A DNA stretch of 64,000 nucleotides, from assembly GCF_003957515.1 (NCBI RefSeq), contig NZ_RQXW01000001.1:310001-374000 (forward strand), read 5' to 3'. How positions within the stretch are numbered: position 1 is the first letter of the stretch; each line of letters opens with the position of its first letter. The notes beneath the pieces are model-generated. The model did not search any database, had not been told where the DNA came from, and saw nothing but the letters and a program-made list of their open reading frames with translations. Both the position numbers and the translations under genes were made by a program. Positions 34,971 through 43,462 of the stretch are shown piece after piece. The DNA is from Amphritea opalescens. GTDB taxonomy: Bacteria > Pseudomonadota > Gammaproteobacteria > Pseudomonadales > Balneatricaceae.

Positions 34971-35586
34971 GGTTCTGTCCTTTTTTTGTGTCAATGCCGT
35001 GCAGTGTAAGGTCGTGTTAGGAACGGCCTGATGTTCCTTATTTCATCACCCATCGACGGCTCTTATGCGATAATCGGTCTCATGCATTGGATGTCATGGA
35101 GTAGATGGTGTTTATATTTTTACTCCACTTATACTGAACCATCAATGAATGGGTCATAATAAAGCAGCTTTGCAAGCTGGTGATCCAAGAATGCTCTACA
35201 CTCGCTAAGTGTGTTGTATGCCGCTGAAACGTTGGCACTGGCCAACGCTGCGCCTCTGTGCCATCAGGTGACATGGATACCGATCTTCCGCCAAACCTGG
35301 ATCTCTTTTATTAGCGATTTATTGGCAATAAATCCGTGGGCTTACATCCCTGTCTGCTCTGTATTACGAGCCGCTTTTTTTCGAATTTGACGAGGCTAGG
35401 TGCGATTTAATGCTTTATTAGGATTCGGATGATCTTGGCACGGCTTTGCTAGAGCAAATTATTCCCATTAATTTCAGTATAATAGCGCCGATATAGCGGA
35501 TAAAAGGAGATCTGATCAAAAGATGGGTTTTTCTATACCGCCGAATTTGCGACAATATGGTTCCTGATGTATTTGAGGTGGAGTTG
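34971..35586. other. Hairpin-rich non-coding region between the CGPC array and tusA
   Basis: No convincing gene occupies these 616 bases. They contain several perfect short stems: AGGAAC/GTTCCT (35019-35038), TGGAGTA/TACTCCA (35097-35127), CAGCTT/AAGCTG (about 35165-35179) and CGTTGGC/GCCAACG (about 35230-35247). A TATAAT hexamer (35478-35483) lies about 100 bases before tusA and is its likely -10. The 64-codon minus-strand frame at 35080-35274 lacks features of a real protein. A small RNA, a mobile-element relic or a dispersed repeat could all explain the clustering. Confidence 0.5.
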
Positions 35587-35826
35587 ATGGTTGAAGTTAA
35601 AGCGGATCAGGTAATGGATGCAACCGGCCTGTTCTGTCCCGAACCGGTTATGCTATTGCACAATAAAGTGCGCGAAATGGCGATTGGTGAAGTGTTGCAA
35701 TTAATGGCAACGGATCCATCAACACAGCGTGACGTACCAAAGTTTTGTACCTTTCTGGGGCATGAGTTGATCGACCAGAAAGAAGAAGATGATCAATATT
35801 TTTATCTGATCCGTAAAGGGGAATAA
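35587..35826 (+). CDS. tusA: Sulfurtransferase TusA
   Basis: TusA carries persulfide sulfur from IscS towards tRNA 2-thiouridine synthesis and other targets. The 79 residues have the active cysteine C17 in the motif ATGLFCPEPVMLL, followed by the conserved TDPSTQRDVPKFCTFLGHEL block and the YLIRKGE end, which closely follow E. coli TusA (81 residues). An in-frame ATG at 35557 would add 10 residues; GAGG and GGAG just before ATG 35587 favour the shorter form. It reads in the same direction as the ProQ-like gene 81 bases on. Confidence 0.94.
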   Translation: MVEVKADQVMDATGLFCPEPVMLLHNKVREMAIGEVLQLMATDPSTQRDVPKFCTFLGHELIDQKEEDDQYFYLIRKGE

Positions 35827-35907
35827 CCCTGTTTCAGGTTCAGGCACTGATTTTTATAACTGGCCGCGTTAATCGGCCTATAGATAAATGGTTGAGAGAA
35901 ACTTACT

Positions 35908-36357
35908 GTGACAGCAACAGATACTACGGATAAAACTAAAACCCGTACTCGTTCAAAGAACCGGGCAGCTAATCAAGCGGCTTTGCAGCTGCTGTGCGAT
36001 GCCTATCCTGAGGTTTTCAATCGGGAAAGTATGCGACCATTGAAAATCGGTATTCAGGAAGATCTGATTGCCGATGAGAAGTTAGCAAAGAATAAAATAA
36101 AACGGGCGTTGGCGTCTTACGTTCGTTCCCCATATTATTTCCGCAGTTTGAAAGAGGGGGCTGATCGTATCGGTCTTGATGGCCAGCCATCGGGCGCTGT
36201 GACTGAATCTGAAGCTGAGCATGCGAAACAGCAGCTGAAAGAGATTAATAAGATGCGTCAGCAGAAGCGTCAAGAAGAACAAGCTAAGCAGAAAGTTAAG
36301 GAAAAAGAGGATCGTCTCAGCAATAAGCTAGAGATGCTCTTGACCAAACGTGGTTAG
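35908..36357 (+). CDS. proQ: ProQ/FinO-family RNA chaperone
   Basis: The 149-residue protein has a FinO/ProQ RNA-binding domain over about residues 18-100 (AALQLLCDAYPEVFNRESMRPLKIGIQEDL, then KIKRALASYVRSPYYFRSLKEGADRIGLDG, each given as landmarks split by about 15 residues). A lysine- and glutamine-rich tail from about 105 to 149 follows. Such proteins bind structured small RNAs and mRNA 3' ends. The N-terminus is short and basic, and the C-terminal Tudor-like domain of E. coli ProQ is missing, so it is a compact family member. The start is a GTG. A strong terminator follows. Confidence 0.9.
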   Translation: MTATDTTDKTKTRTRSKNRAANQAALQLLCDAYPEVFNRESMRPLKIGIQEDLIADEKLAKNKIKRALASYVRSPYYFRSLKEGADRIGLDGQPSGAVTESEAEHAKQQLKEINKMRQQKRQEEQAKQKVKEKEDRLSNKLEMLLTKRG

Positions 36358-36390
36358 TAAAACTTAAGTATTGTTACAAGATGATTGTTA

Positions 36391-36417
36391 AAAAACCGCC
36401 TGATGGCGGTTTTTTTT
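36391..36417 (+). terminator. Terminator of the proQ-like gene
   Basis: AAAACCGCC and GGCGGTTTT pair around a TGAT loop (36392-36413), followed by a run of Ts to 36417. Confidence 0.92.
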
Positions 36418-36462
36418 GCTTCGCTGTCACTATTCATGTGACCGCGAAATACTGATATCCGT

Positions 36463-38397
36463 TTAGATGCGTTCCGGCTTACCATGAACCCAGCCCTGAG
36501 ATCCGTCGACGGCTAACTGCTGCAGCGCACTTAGCTGGGTCTCCCGCTCAACATGCTCCGCATAGACTTTGATATCTAAGCTGTGGGCGATGGTGACGAG
36601 GCTGCGGACGAAGAAGCGGTCTTCCGCGCTGCTGTCGAGTTCTCGTATGAGTGAACCATCAATCTTGATGTAATCAGGGTTGACGGTATAAAGATAACTG
36701 AAGCCCGCCGGGTTGATACCGAAGTTATCGACGCCAAAGAGCACGCCTTCCTGTTTTAGTTGATCACGGAAGAGGGCGACCTGATTAATATTGTTTAAGA
36801 CGGAGGCCTCGTTTAATTCAATGCACAGCTGTTTAGCGACCGGCTGCTTATGGGTGGTACGAATGAGCCAGTCACAAAATGCCATATCTTTGACGGAATC
36901 ATTGCTTAGGTTGACGGCCAGCTTCATATCAGGATTGCGTTGCAGTTGCTGTTTGACCGAATTTAACACGGACTTGTCTAATGCGGTCATGAGGTTTAAT
37001 TGTTTAACAACACTAATGAATTCGCCAGCGGCGCAGGGTTGGTTATCCTGATTCAAAATACGGGCATAAGCTTCGCAATGGATTGGGCCTTGTAGCTCAG
37101 AGAGCGGCTTAACCGGCTGACATTGTAAAAAGATATCACCGCTAATGATTTTATCACTGACATGCTGGTGCCAACTGCTCTGTATATCAGGGTTGCCAAC
37201 GCCTTTGCAGTAGACCGCGGTGTTTTCTTGATGGGCATGCTGGGCGGCCAGCTTTGCATTCGCCAGTAGTTTCTCAGAGCTTTCTTGTTCGGTATAGGCT
37301 GTCGCACCGATAAAGAGTGAATAGTGCTCACAAGAACCCTTTAGTTGGCGGTAAGAGTCTTTGAGTGTTTCGGCTAGCTTGTTGAGTTCGCGGCTTAGTT
37401 GGTCGGGGTCGGTTATATTATTCAGTAATATGAACTCTGATCCACTGATGCGACCGAGTATAGGCTCGTCTGAGAGTTGGGCTAACGCTTGCAGTTGTGA
37501 TGCGCAGGCGCGAATAAAGTTATTGGCTTTCTCCATGCCCAGATCGCTGTTGAGCCGTTGTAGTTCGGCGATATGGAGATGAATAAGACTGCCGGGGCCA
37601 AAATCATTGCGATAGTCGATGCGCTCGTTCAGCTGAGACATGGTGGCGCGTTGATTGCTGAGCCCTGTCAGGTCATCCTGATAGGCCGCGTGACGAATCT
37701 CTTCAATGTACTTGGTTTGTTCGTTAAACATGGTGCGTACGCGGCGTACCATCATATTCATGGCCAGCACCACCTGCTTGAGTTCGCGGGTGCCGGGAAT
37801 ATGCGTTTGTTCAATGTATTTTTGTTGTGATAAGGCGATGGCTTGATCCTCAACACCCTTGAGTGGGTTGAGGATATAGCGCATGAGCAGACTGATAAAA
37901 AACAGGCTCACTAACGAAAGAATCACAAACCAAGCGAAGGTTTTTTCAGTACCTAGCCAGAGCTGTTCATACGCATAACCCGCACGGCTTTGTACAAAGA
38001 TAGAACCCGCTTTTTGCCATTGATGGGTGATCTCGCGGGTCATCTCCGGTGGCGTAATGTCGATGAGGTTGATGAACCAGTTCGGTACGTTGTCGCTAAT
38101 CTGGGCGCCCGTCGTTTTAATATAGATAGGCGCATTATCGGCGTCCACGACCCGTATCTGCTGATAAAAGCCGCTATCAAAAATAGCGTTGACGGTGGTC
38201 TCGATAACCGCTTTATCATGATCGGCCATATATGGCGCAAGATAAAGCCCCAAGTGGGTCGCTGTATCTTGTCCATGGGACTCGAGTTGATGTATTAGCA
38301 TCGTCTTAGAGCTGTCGGACATCAGATAGACAGTGCCTGCCGCTAATCCGATCAGTACGGCGAGTACGGCTGCCATTAACTGATTTACGATTGACAT
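36463..38397 (-). CDS. lapD: LapD-like c-di-GMP receptor (degenerate GGDEF/EAL)
   Basis: LapD senses c-di-GMP in the cytoplasm and, through its periplasmic domain, sequesters the protease LapG so that the surface adhesin is kept. The 644 residues show an N-terminal helix, a periplasmic LapD/MoxY-type domain (about 25-150), a second helix (152-173), a HAMP region, then GGDEF and EAL domains. Both catalytic motifs are broken: SGSEF at 318-322 and EAY at 442-444, with DNFG in place of DDFG. This fits a receptor and not an enzyme. lapG follows on the upstream side of the same strand, 30 bases away. No LapA-like adhesin or LapBCE exporter is in the window. Confidence 0.93.
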   Translation of the reverse strand: MSIVNQLMAAVLAVLIGLAAGTVYLMSDSSKTMLIHQLESHGQDTATHLGLYLAPYMADHDKAVIETTVNAIFDSGFYQQIRVVDADNAPIYIKTTGAQISDNVPNWFINLIDITPPEMTREITHQWQKAGSIFVQSRAGYAYEQLWLGTEKTFAWFVILSLVSLFFISLLMRYILNPLKGVEDQAIALSQQKYIEQTHIPGTRELKQVVLAMNMMVRRVRTMFNEQTKYIEEIRHAAYQDDLTGLSNQRATMSQLNERIDYRNDFGPGSLIHLHIAELQRLNSDLGMEKANNFIRACASQLQALAQLSDEPILGRISGSEFILLNNITDPDQLSRELNKLAETLKDSYRQLKGSCEHYSLFIGATAYTEQESSEKLLANAKLAAQHAHQENTAVYCKGVGNPDIQSSWHQHVSDKIISGDIFLQCQPVKPLSELQGPIHCEAYARILNQDNQPCAAGEFISVVKQLNLMTALDKSVLNSVKQQLQRNPDMKLAVNLSNDSVKDMAFCDWLIRTTHKQPVAKQLCIELNEASVLNNINQVALFRDQLKQEGVLFGVDNFGINPAGFSYLYTVNPDYIKIDGSLIRELDSSAEDRFFVRSLVTIAHSLDIKVYAEHVERETQLSALQQLAVDGSQGWVHGKPERI

Positions 38398-38427
38398 GTT
38401 TGATTCCTCATTAGCGCGTTGATCAGG

Positions 38428-39135
38428 TTAGTAATCCTGACTCTCTATTCGTGATTGAAGTTGTACCCAGGGTTTCAACTGATCAGAGGTGCCCACCAGT
38501 GTACTGCGGCGGCCCTTTTTTGATAACCATAGATTATCACCGTTAAAACTATAGACGTGTTGTAAATCTGGGCGTCGATTCGCCGGTTTTATTTCCGGAA
38601 TAAGATTGTCGAGAATCAGAGGCGTCGATTTGGGTGTTTTGTAATAGGTTAATACCATATGGGCCTGATTGAGCCGTAAGGCTTTAACATACACAATGCT
38701 GAGCTTCTCGATCGGTATGCCAACCTGACGTAGGGTGTAATATTTGGCAATCGAAAAGTCTTCGCAATCGCCGCCGTTCGTAATGAGAAACTCTGCCGGG
38801 CTGGCCCAGTAATCGGATTTTCCCCAGTGTTGAATATCATCGACAAAGTTTAACTGGTTGAAAAAGCGGTTAACCCGATAGAGCTTCTCATCATCATCAA
38901 GATCGGCGATCTCAGAGATTAGGTTTTGCCAGCTACGTAATCGACGTTCCGCCATTTCGCCATACTTACGTCCCAGTTTGTTTATCTGGGCTTCGGTCAT
39001 GATAACGCTGAGCCCGGGAGCGGCGGTGATCGTATAGGTAACGGTAAGCAGTGCGAGAATCGCCAAAAAGCCCAGGCGAGTTAACAACGTACCTGCTAAA
39101 GACCTTCGTTGATTGTATTGGGCTGCTCTATACAC
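38428..39135 (-). CDS. lapG: LapG-like periplasmic cysteine protease
   Basis: LapG cleaves the N-terminus of LapA-type adhesins, releasing cells from a surface when c-di-GMP is low. The 235-residue product has an N-terminal signal anchor (about 18-38) and a bacterial transglutaminase-like domain. The triad is C124 (GGDCEDF), H159 (QAHMVL) and D176 (LILDN), with spacing close to that of the Pseudomonas enzyme (C135, H172, D189). The GTG start at 39135 has no strong ribosome site, so an alternative start is possible. It precedes lapD by 30 bases in the same operon. Confidence 0.93.
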   Translation of the reverse strand: MYRAAQYNQRRSLAGTLLTRLGFLAILALLTVTYTITAAPGLSVIMTEAQINKLGRKYGEMAERRLRSWQNLISEIADLDDDEKLYRVNRFFNQLNFVDDIQHWGKSDYWASPAEFLITNGGDCEDFSIAKYYTLRQVGIPIEKLSIVYVKALRLNQAHMVLTYYKTPKSTPLILDNLIPEIKPANRRPDLQHVYSFNGDNLWLSKKGRRSTLVGTSDQLKPWVQLQSRIESQDY

Positions 39136-39216
39136 GACGAACCGATAGTGATTAAAAATACCTTTATTGTTTCATACTCCGTTGCATAACACCTGTTTTA
39201 TTTACCCAAAATGGTG

Positions 39217-40296
39217 CTAGCTCGATGATCCGCCGTTAGGCATAAGATTGCACTGTGTGAGCAATTGTTGCCATGCCTGTGTATGACGGTTTCTAGCTTC
39301 GATGTAATGCTGCCAAAACGGGCTTTCTGTGGTTAGCATTAAGGCTTGATACTGTTGCATCGTCGCTGGAATATGATTGAAATTCGCCAAGAGTCGTCGA
39401 TTCAAGCTTAGCCATGCCTGACCATGACGATCAACCTTGGCCATATAGGGTTGCAGTTCACCGGCATAGTATTTGTTAAACACGTTTTTAACGATCAATG
39501 CGGCTGGGGTAGCGCGTTGGTTGTAGCACAAGGGGCGTTGGCGCAGTCGTTGTTCAATGACGCTGGCCGTGTGATTTAGGGTGGACGTCAGTAAAGAGAG
39601 GGAGCGCAACCAACGACTACCGTAACGCAGTGTTGATAGCGCTTGGTAGTGGGGCTCTAGTTGGTCTAGGTTATCCGGTTCATCCCATTGCGCTTGGTTA
39701 TGGACGATATTGTTCAGTTCCGCCACGCGGTTAAGGGCTTCTAATGCCTGACGGCTTTGGCTGAAGCCGCCATCACCCTCAAGAGGAAGTGCCGGTTCTG
39801 AGGGTGAAAAATTACGCTCCATCGCTTCACTGGTGAATATGCCGTTCCAGAGAGCGGCTTCGAAGCTCTGTTTTTTGATGCGATAAATCTCGTCAAGCTG
39901 TTGAATCAGTTTTTTATCCGTCTGACTCGGCAATGACTGTCGGCACTGGTTGAGTCGGCTGAGAAACTGTATTTCATAGACTAGTTGGCGAGAAGGGGGC
40001 ATCACCTTACCCAGTGAGCTGTTACGTTCGGCAACCAGTTGAATTAACTGGCAGTGACGCAGTTTTAAAACCTCCAGCAACCCTTGGCGTAGATCGGTTA
40101 CTGGGCGTATGCGCTCACGCCTACGTGGATAAGTCGGCAGTTCTAAAGGGCCTTCGAGATCAAGCTGAGCCTCACTGTCGAGGCTGTTGGCGACACGGTT
40201 GCTGTATCGTTCCAGCATGGTTTCAACAGGGCGCTGATCGCAACCCTGTAGTACCAGCATCAAGCTTAGTGCGATGAAGCAGCGGATATATGGCAT
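39217..40296 (-). CDS. DUF3080-family lipoprotein
   Basis: The 359-residue protein starts with a lipoprotein signal (MPYIRCFIALSLMLVLQGC, lipobox LQGC with the cysteine at 19). The mature part is helical and resembles the DUF3080 proteins of gammaproteobacteria; the function is unknown. The TYPRRRERIRPVTDLRQGLLEVLKLRHC block near residue 55-82 is the most conserved-looking segment. The start overlaps the end of the MATE gene by 31 bases, so the two are probably cotranscribed, ending 82 bases before lapG. Confidence 0.82.
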   Translation of the reverse strand: MPYIRCFIALSLMLVLQGCDQRPVETMLERYSNRVANSLDSEAQLDLEGPLELPTYPRRRERIRPVTDLRQGLLEVLKLRHCQLIQLVAERNSSLGKVMPPSRQLVYEIQFLSRLNQCRQSLPSQTDKKLIQQLDEIYRIKKQSFEAALWNGIFTSEAMERNFSPSEPALPLEGDGGFSQSRQALEALNRVAELNNIVHNQAQWDEPDNLDQLEPHYQALSTLRYGSRWLRSLSLLTSTLNHTASVIEQRLRQRPLCYNQRATPAALIVKNVFNKYYAGELQPYMAKVDRHGQAWLSLNRRLLANFNHIPATMQQYQALMLTTESPFWQHYIEARNRHTQAWQQLLTQCNLMPNGGSSS

Positions 40297-41660
40297 TGTT
40301 GTTTAATGATATGTCGGTAACGGAGTAACAACAGTATAGCGCCCACGGTTAAGCCTGCGATCATGCCCAGCCAGAAACCTCTGGGGCCGGAGGCGGGGGT
40401 GATGAGATCGGTTAACCCAAGGGTATATCCCAGCGGTAGCCCGACCACCCAGTAAGCGGTAAAGACAATCAGCAATGGGTAGGCCGTATCTTTGTGGCCC
40501 CGGAGCAAGCCGGCACTGGCAACTTGAATCGCATCGGGTATCTGAAATACAGCGGCGATCAGTAATAGGCTGCTGGCGAGGGCAACAATGTCATGGTCGG
40601 GGGTATAGAGCCGAGCGATTGGCACTGAAAGTAGAGCGATCAGGGTGCAGGTGGTGATGGAGGTTACAATCACGATCATATAACCGCTGGTCGCGGTGGC
40701 TCGGGCGCCATGATAGTCTTTGCGGCCGATGTTCTGGCCGACTCTGATGGTCAAGGCCATGGCAATACTCAGCGGAATCATAAAGATCATGCCGGTAAAG
40801 CTGAGGGTGATCTGATGGGCGGCAATAACCTGTTCGCCTAAGCGGGCAATAAGCAGGGCGATAACGGAAAACATACTGACTTCTATTAACATGGTAAAAC
40901 CGATGGGCACGCCGATTTTCAGAATATTGACGAAAAAAGAGGCTTTAAAGCGTGGCCATATGATGAGATTGAGTTGGCGAAAGTGGCGAGAATAGCGCAA
41001 ATATGCGGCCCCGCTGAGCGCCATAATCCACATCACAATGGTGGTTGCCCAGCCGCAACCCACACCGCCAAGTTCTGGGAAGCCGAATTTGCCGTAAATT
41101 AATACGTAGTTCAGTGGAATATTGCAGAGCAGCGCAAATAGGCCGATTTTCATCAATGGCTTGGTTTTACCCAACCCTTCGGAATAGCTGCGACAGGCCT
41201 GATACAGCATGATGCCGGGGACGCCCCATGAGAGCGCTTCGAGGTAGCCCAATGTTTTGGTTTTCAAGCTGCCGCTTACCTGCATCATCTCTAATACGGG
41301 AGCCATATTGCGTAAGATGAGCCAAGCTAGCACGCTGACGCACAGTGCAATCAATACCCCTTGATGGAAGATCAAACGGGTTCTGCGTAGCTGATGATTG
41401 CCTGCATGGTTAGCCACCATCGGGGTGACGGCCATCAAGACACTGCTGAGTGAAATCAGCACCGGCAGCCAAATGCCGGAGCCTAGTGCTACAGCGGCCA
41501 AGTCTTCGGCGCTATAGCGAGCCGCCATCAGTGTATCGACAAAGCCCATGGCGGCTTTGGATAGCTCGGCAACGAGTATCGGTATGGCGAGTGCGAGAAT
41601 ATTTCGGCTCTCACACAGAGAGCATAATGATGCGTATTTCAATGGCGATCTAATTATCAA
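40266..41660 (-). CDS. MATE-family multidrug efflux transporter
   Basis: The 464-residue protein has about 12 membrane helices in two similar halves, starting with LALAIPILVAELSKAAMGFVDTLMAARY and with the second half opening near residue 245 (LKIGVPIGFTMLIEVSMF). This is the NorM-type layout of a sodium- or proton-driven drug exporter. No ATG is available before the first helix; the apparent start is TTG at 41660 with a weak ribosome site. A strong terminator ends only about 12 bases upstream, so its promoter must overlap that terminator or lie inside phaC. The N-terminus should be treated as unsure by 10-20 residues. Confidence 0.88.
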   Translation of the reverse strand: MIIRSPLKYASLCSLCESRNILALAIPILVAELSKAAMGFVDTLMAARYSAEDLAAVALGSGIWLPVLISLSSVLMAVTPMVANHAGNHQLRRTRLIFHQGVLIALCVSVLAWLILRNMAPVLEMMQVSGSLKTKTLGYLEALSWGVPGIMLYQACRSYSEGLGKTKPLMKIGLFALLCNIPLNYVLIYGKFGFPELGGVGCGWATTIVMWIMALSGAAYLRYSRHFRQLNLIIWPRFKASFFVNILKIGVPIGFTMLIEVSMFSVIALLIARLGEQVIAAHQITLSFTGMIFMIPLSIAMALTIRVGQNIGRKDYHGARATATSGYMIVIVTSITTCTLIALLSVPIARLYTPDHDIVALASSLLLIAAVFQIPDAIQVASAGLLRGHKDTAYPLLIVFTAYWVVGLPLGYTLGLTDLITPASGPRGFWLGMIAGLTVGAILLLLRYRHIIKQQCHISAASSH

Positions 41661-41672
41661 TGTGACGAAAAT

Positions 41673-41700
41673 AAAAAAACCGGAGCGCAGGCTCCGGTTT
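41673..41700 (-). terminator. Terminator of phaC
   Basis: AAACCGGAGC (41677-41686) and GCTCCGGTTT (41691-41700) form a perfect 10-bp stem with a GCAG loop and a T run on the minus strand. It lies 20 bases after the phaC stop. Confidence 0.9.
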
Positions 41701-41719
41701 CTGAGTGACTGCGTAGAGG

Positions 41720-43462
41720 CTAGTCGATGCGAGCGGTTACATAGCGACCTGGGGCTGGCTCAATGACTTTAAATTCAGCATTGCCATACTCCTTAGGTGC
41801 GTCAACTTTTTTACCTGCTTTAGGTTTAAGCCATTTAGCCCAGTTTGGCCACCAGCTGCCTTCTTGGCGTTCGGCGGTTTCAAACCAGTGATCAGCACCT
41901 TGTCCTAGTTCACCACCGGTCCAGTAATTACGACGGTTTTTCGAGGCAGGGTTCACAACGCCGGCCACGTGTCCGCTGGCACCTAGTACAAACTCGATTT
42001 TACCCTGCATCAGTTCGGTGCCGATAAAGGTGCCTTTCCAAGGGGCAATGTGGTCATCAATGGCAGACATGAAGTAGGTCGGAATCTTGATATCACGTAG
42101 ATCGATCGATTCACCACAAATCGTCAGACCGCCCGGTTGTGTCAGTTTGTTGTTGATGTACATCTCTCTGATATAGAAGGTGTACATGTTGGCGGGCAGG
42201 TTGGTTGAATCTGAGTTCCAGTAAAGGATGTCAAAAGGCGCTGGGCTCTTGCCTTTAAGGTAGTTATTAACCACGTAAGACCAGATAAGATCATTAGAAC
42301 GCAACATATTGAATGATGTGGCAAGATCGCGGCCATTGAGTAAGCCTTGCTCATCAACTTTATCGGTAAGTTGTTTCACTTGCTGCTCATCGATAAAGAC
42401 GCGCAGATCGCCCGGATCAGTAAAGTCGGTCAAGGTTGTCAGGAAGGTAGCAGAGGCAACAGAGTCATCTTTACGTTTGGCCATGATTGCCAGCGTTGTC
42501 GCGAGCATTGTGCCGCCGATACACCAAGAAACGCAGTTGATCTTTTCTTGATCGGTGATCTTTTTAACCGCATCGATGGCTTTCATCGTGCCATTCTCGA
42601 CATAGTCGTCCCACGATATATCGCGTTGTTCAGCCGTTGGGTTAACCCACGAGATAAGGAAGACGTTTTGACCCTCTTCAACGCAGTATTTAACGTAGGA
42701 GTTATGTTCCTGTAGATCAAGAATATAAAACTTGTTGATACAAGGGGGGATAATCAGCGTTGGGCGGCTATAAACCTGTTCAGTTTTTGGCTTGTACTGA
42801 ATCAGCTGTAGCATTTCGTTTTCGAAAACAACCGCACCTTCCGTGGTCGCAATATTTTCACCGAGGGTGAATGCAGACTCATCGGTCATGGTGATGCGAC
42901 CTTTTTCGACGTCGCTCAGCAGGTTCTGCAGGCCGTCGACCAAGCTTTGGCCTTTGGTTTCAAGTGCTTGCTGAAGTACTTCAGGATTGGTCATTGCAAA
43001 GTTGGTGGGTGACATTGCATTGGTGTATTCCTGAGTATAAAACTCCAGTTTACGTTGTTCGTTCTCACTCAGGTTGGCTTTAGACGCCATATCTTGGAGG
43101 AGGTCGGCCGTTAGCAGATAAGATTGCTTAATGTAAGAGAATACAGGGTTCTCGCTCCACTCTTCAGCGGCAAAGCGGCGGTCGCCTTTCTGTGGCTCAG
43201 CAATCGGTTTATCAACGGCTTTGCCGGATAGGATGTTCTGCCATAAACTAATTTGAGCTTGTTGATAGTCCGTGATGGCACGAACCCACACGGATGGGTC
43301 TTCAAAAGAGCGTGAAGCCAAGTCTGTCCATGACTGGGTGAACTTTTTATACATCTCCTCGTGACCGCCTTGAGAGTATTTCTCAAGAATTTTTTTGCTT
43401 TCGGTGTTGAGATAATTAATAAATTCTTGTGGATTAGAGAGAATGTTGCTGTTGTTATCCAT
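41720..43462 (-). CDS. phaC: Class I poly(3-hydroxyalkanoate) synthase
   Basis: PhaC polymerises 3-hydroxyacyl-CoA into storage polyester granules. The 580 residues have the N-terminal domain typical of class I enzymes and an alpha/beta-hydrolase catalytic half. The active cysteine is C314 in the lipase-like box SWCIGGT; the partners are D469 (SAIDDHIAPW) and H498 (ASGHVAGVVNP). The conserved PPCINKFYILDL segment is at about 239-250. No phaA, phaB, phaR or phasin gene is adjacent, so the synthase is a single-gene unit with its own terminator. Acetoacetyl-CoA supply may connect to scoAB. Confidence 0.95.
   Translation of the reverse strand: MDNNSNILSNPQEFINYLNTESKKILEKYSQGGHEEMYKKFTQSWTDLASRSFEDPSVWVRAITDYQQAQISLWQNILSGKAVDKPIAEPQKGDRRFAAEEWSENPVFSYIKQSYLLTADLLQDMASKANLSENEQRKLEFYTQEYTNAMSPTNFAMTNPEVLQQALETKGQSLVDGLQNLLSDVEKGRITMTDESAFTLGENIATTEGAVVFENEMLQLIQYKPKTEQVYSRPTLIIPPCINKFYILDLQEHNSYVKYCVEEGQNVFLISWVNPTAEQRDISWDDYVENGTMKAIDAVKKITDQEKINCVSWCIGGTMLATTLAIMAKRKDDSVASATFLTTLTDFTDPGDLRVFIDEQQVKQLTDKVDEQGLLNGRDLATSFNMLRSNDLIWSYVVNNYLKGKSPAPFDILYWNSDSTNLPANMYTFYIREMYINNKLTQPGGLTICGESIDLRDIKIPTYFMSAIDDHIAPWKGTFIGTELMQGKIEFVLGASGHVAGVVNPASKNRRNYWTGGELGQGADHWFETAERQEGSWWPNWAKWLKPKAGKKVDAPKEYGNAEFKVIEPAPGRYVTARID

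Noticed and set aside
33670-35031. Plus-strand frames of 73-139 codons opposite the CGPC array, repeated in each copy
   Set aside because: They are antisense shadows repeated because the genes beneath are repeated. The minus-strand frames have signal peptides, ribosome sites and consistent lengths.
35080-35274. 64-codon minus-strand frame in the array-tusA spacer
   Set aside because: No ribosome site, no domain and an unusual composition. It is treated as part of a structured non-coding region.
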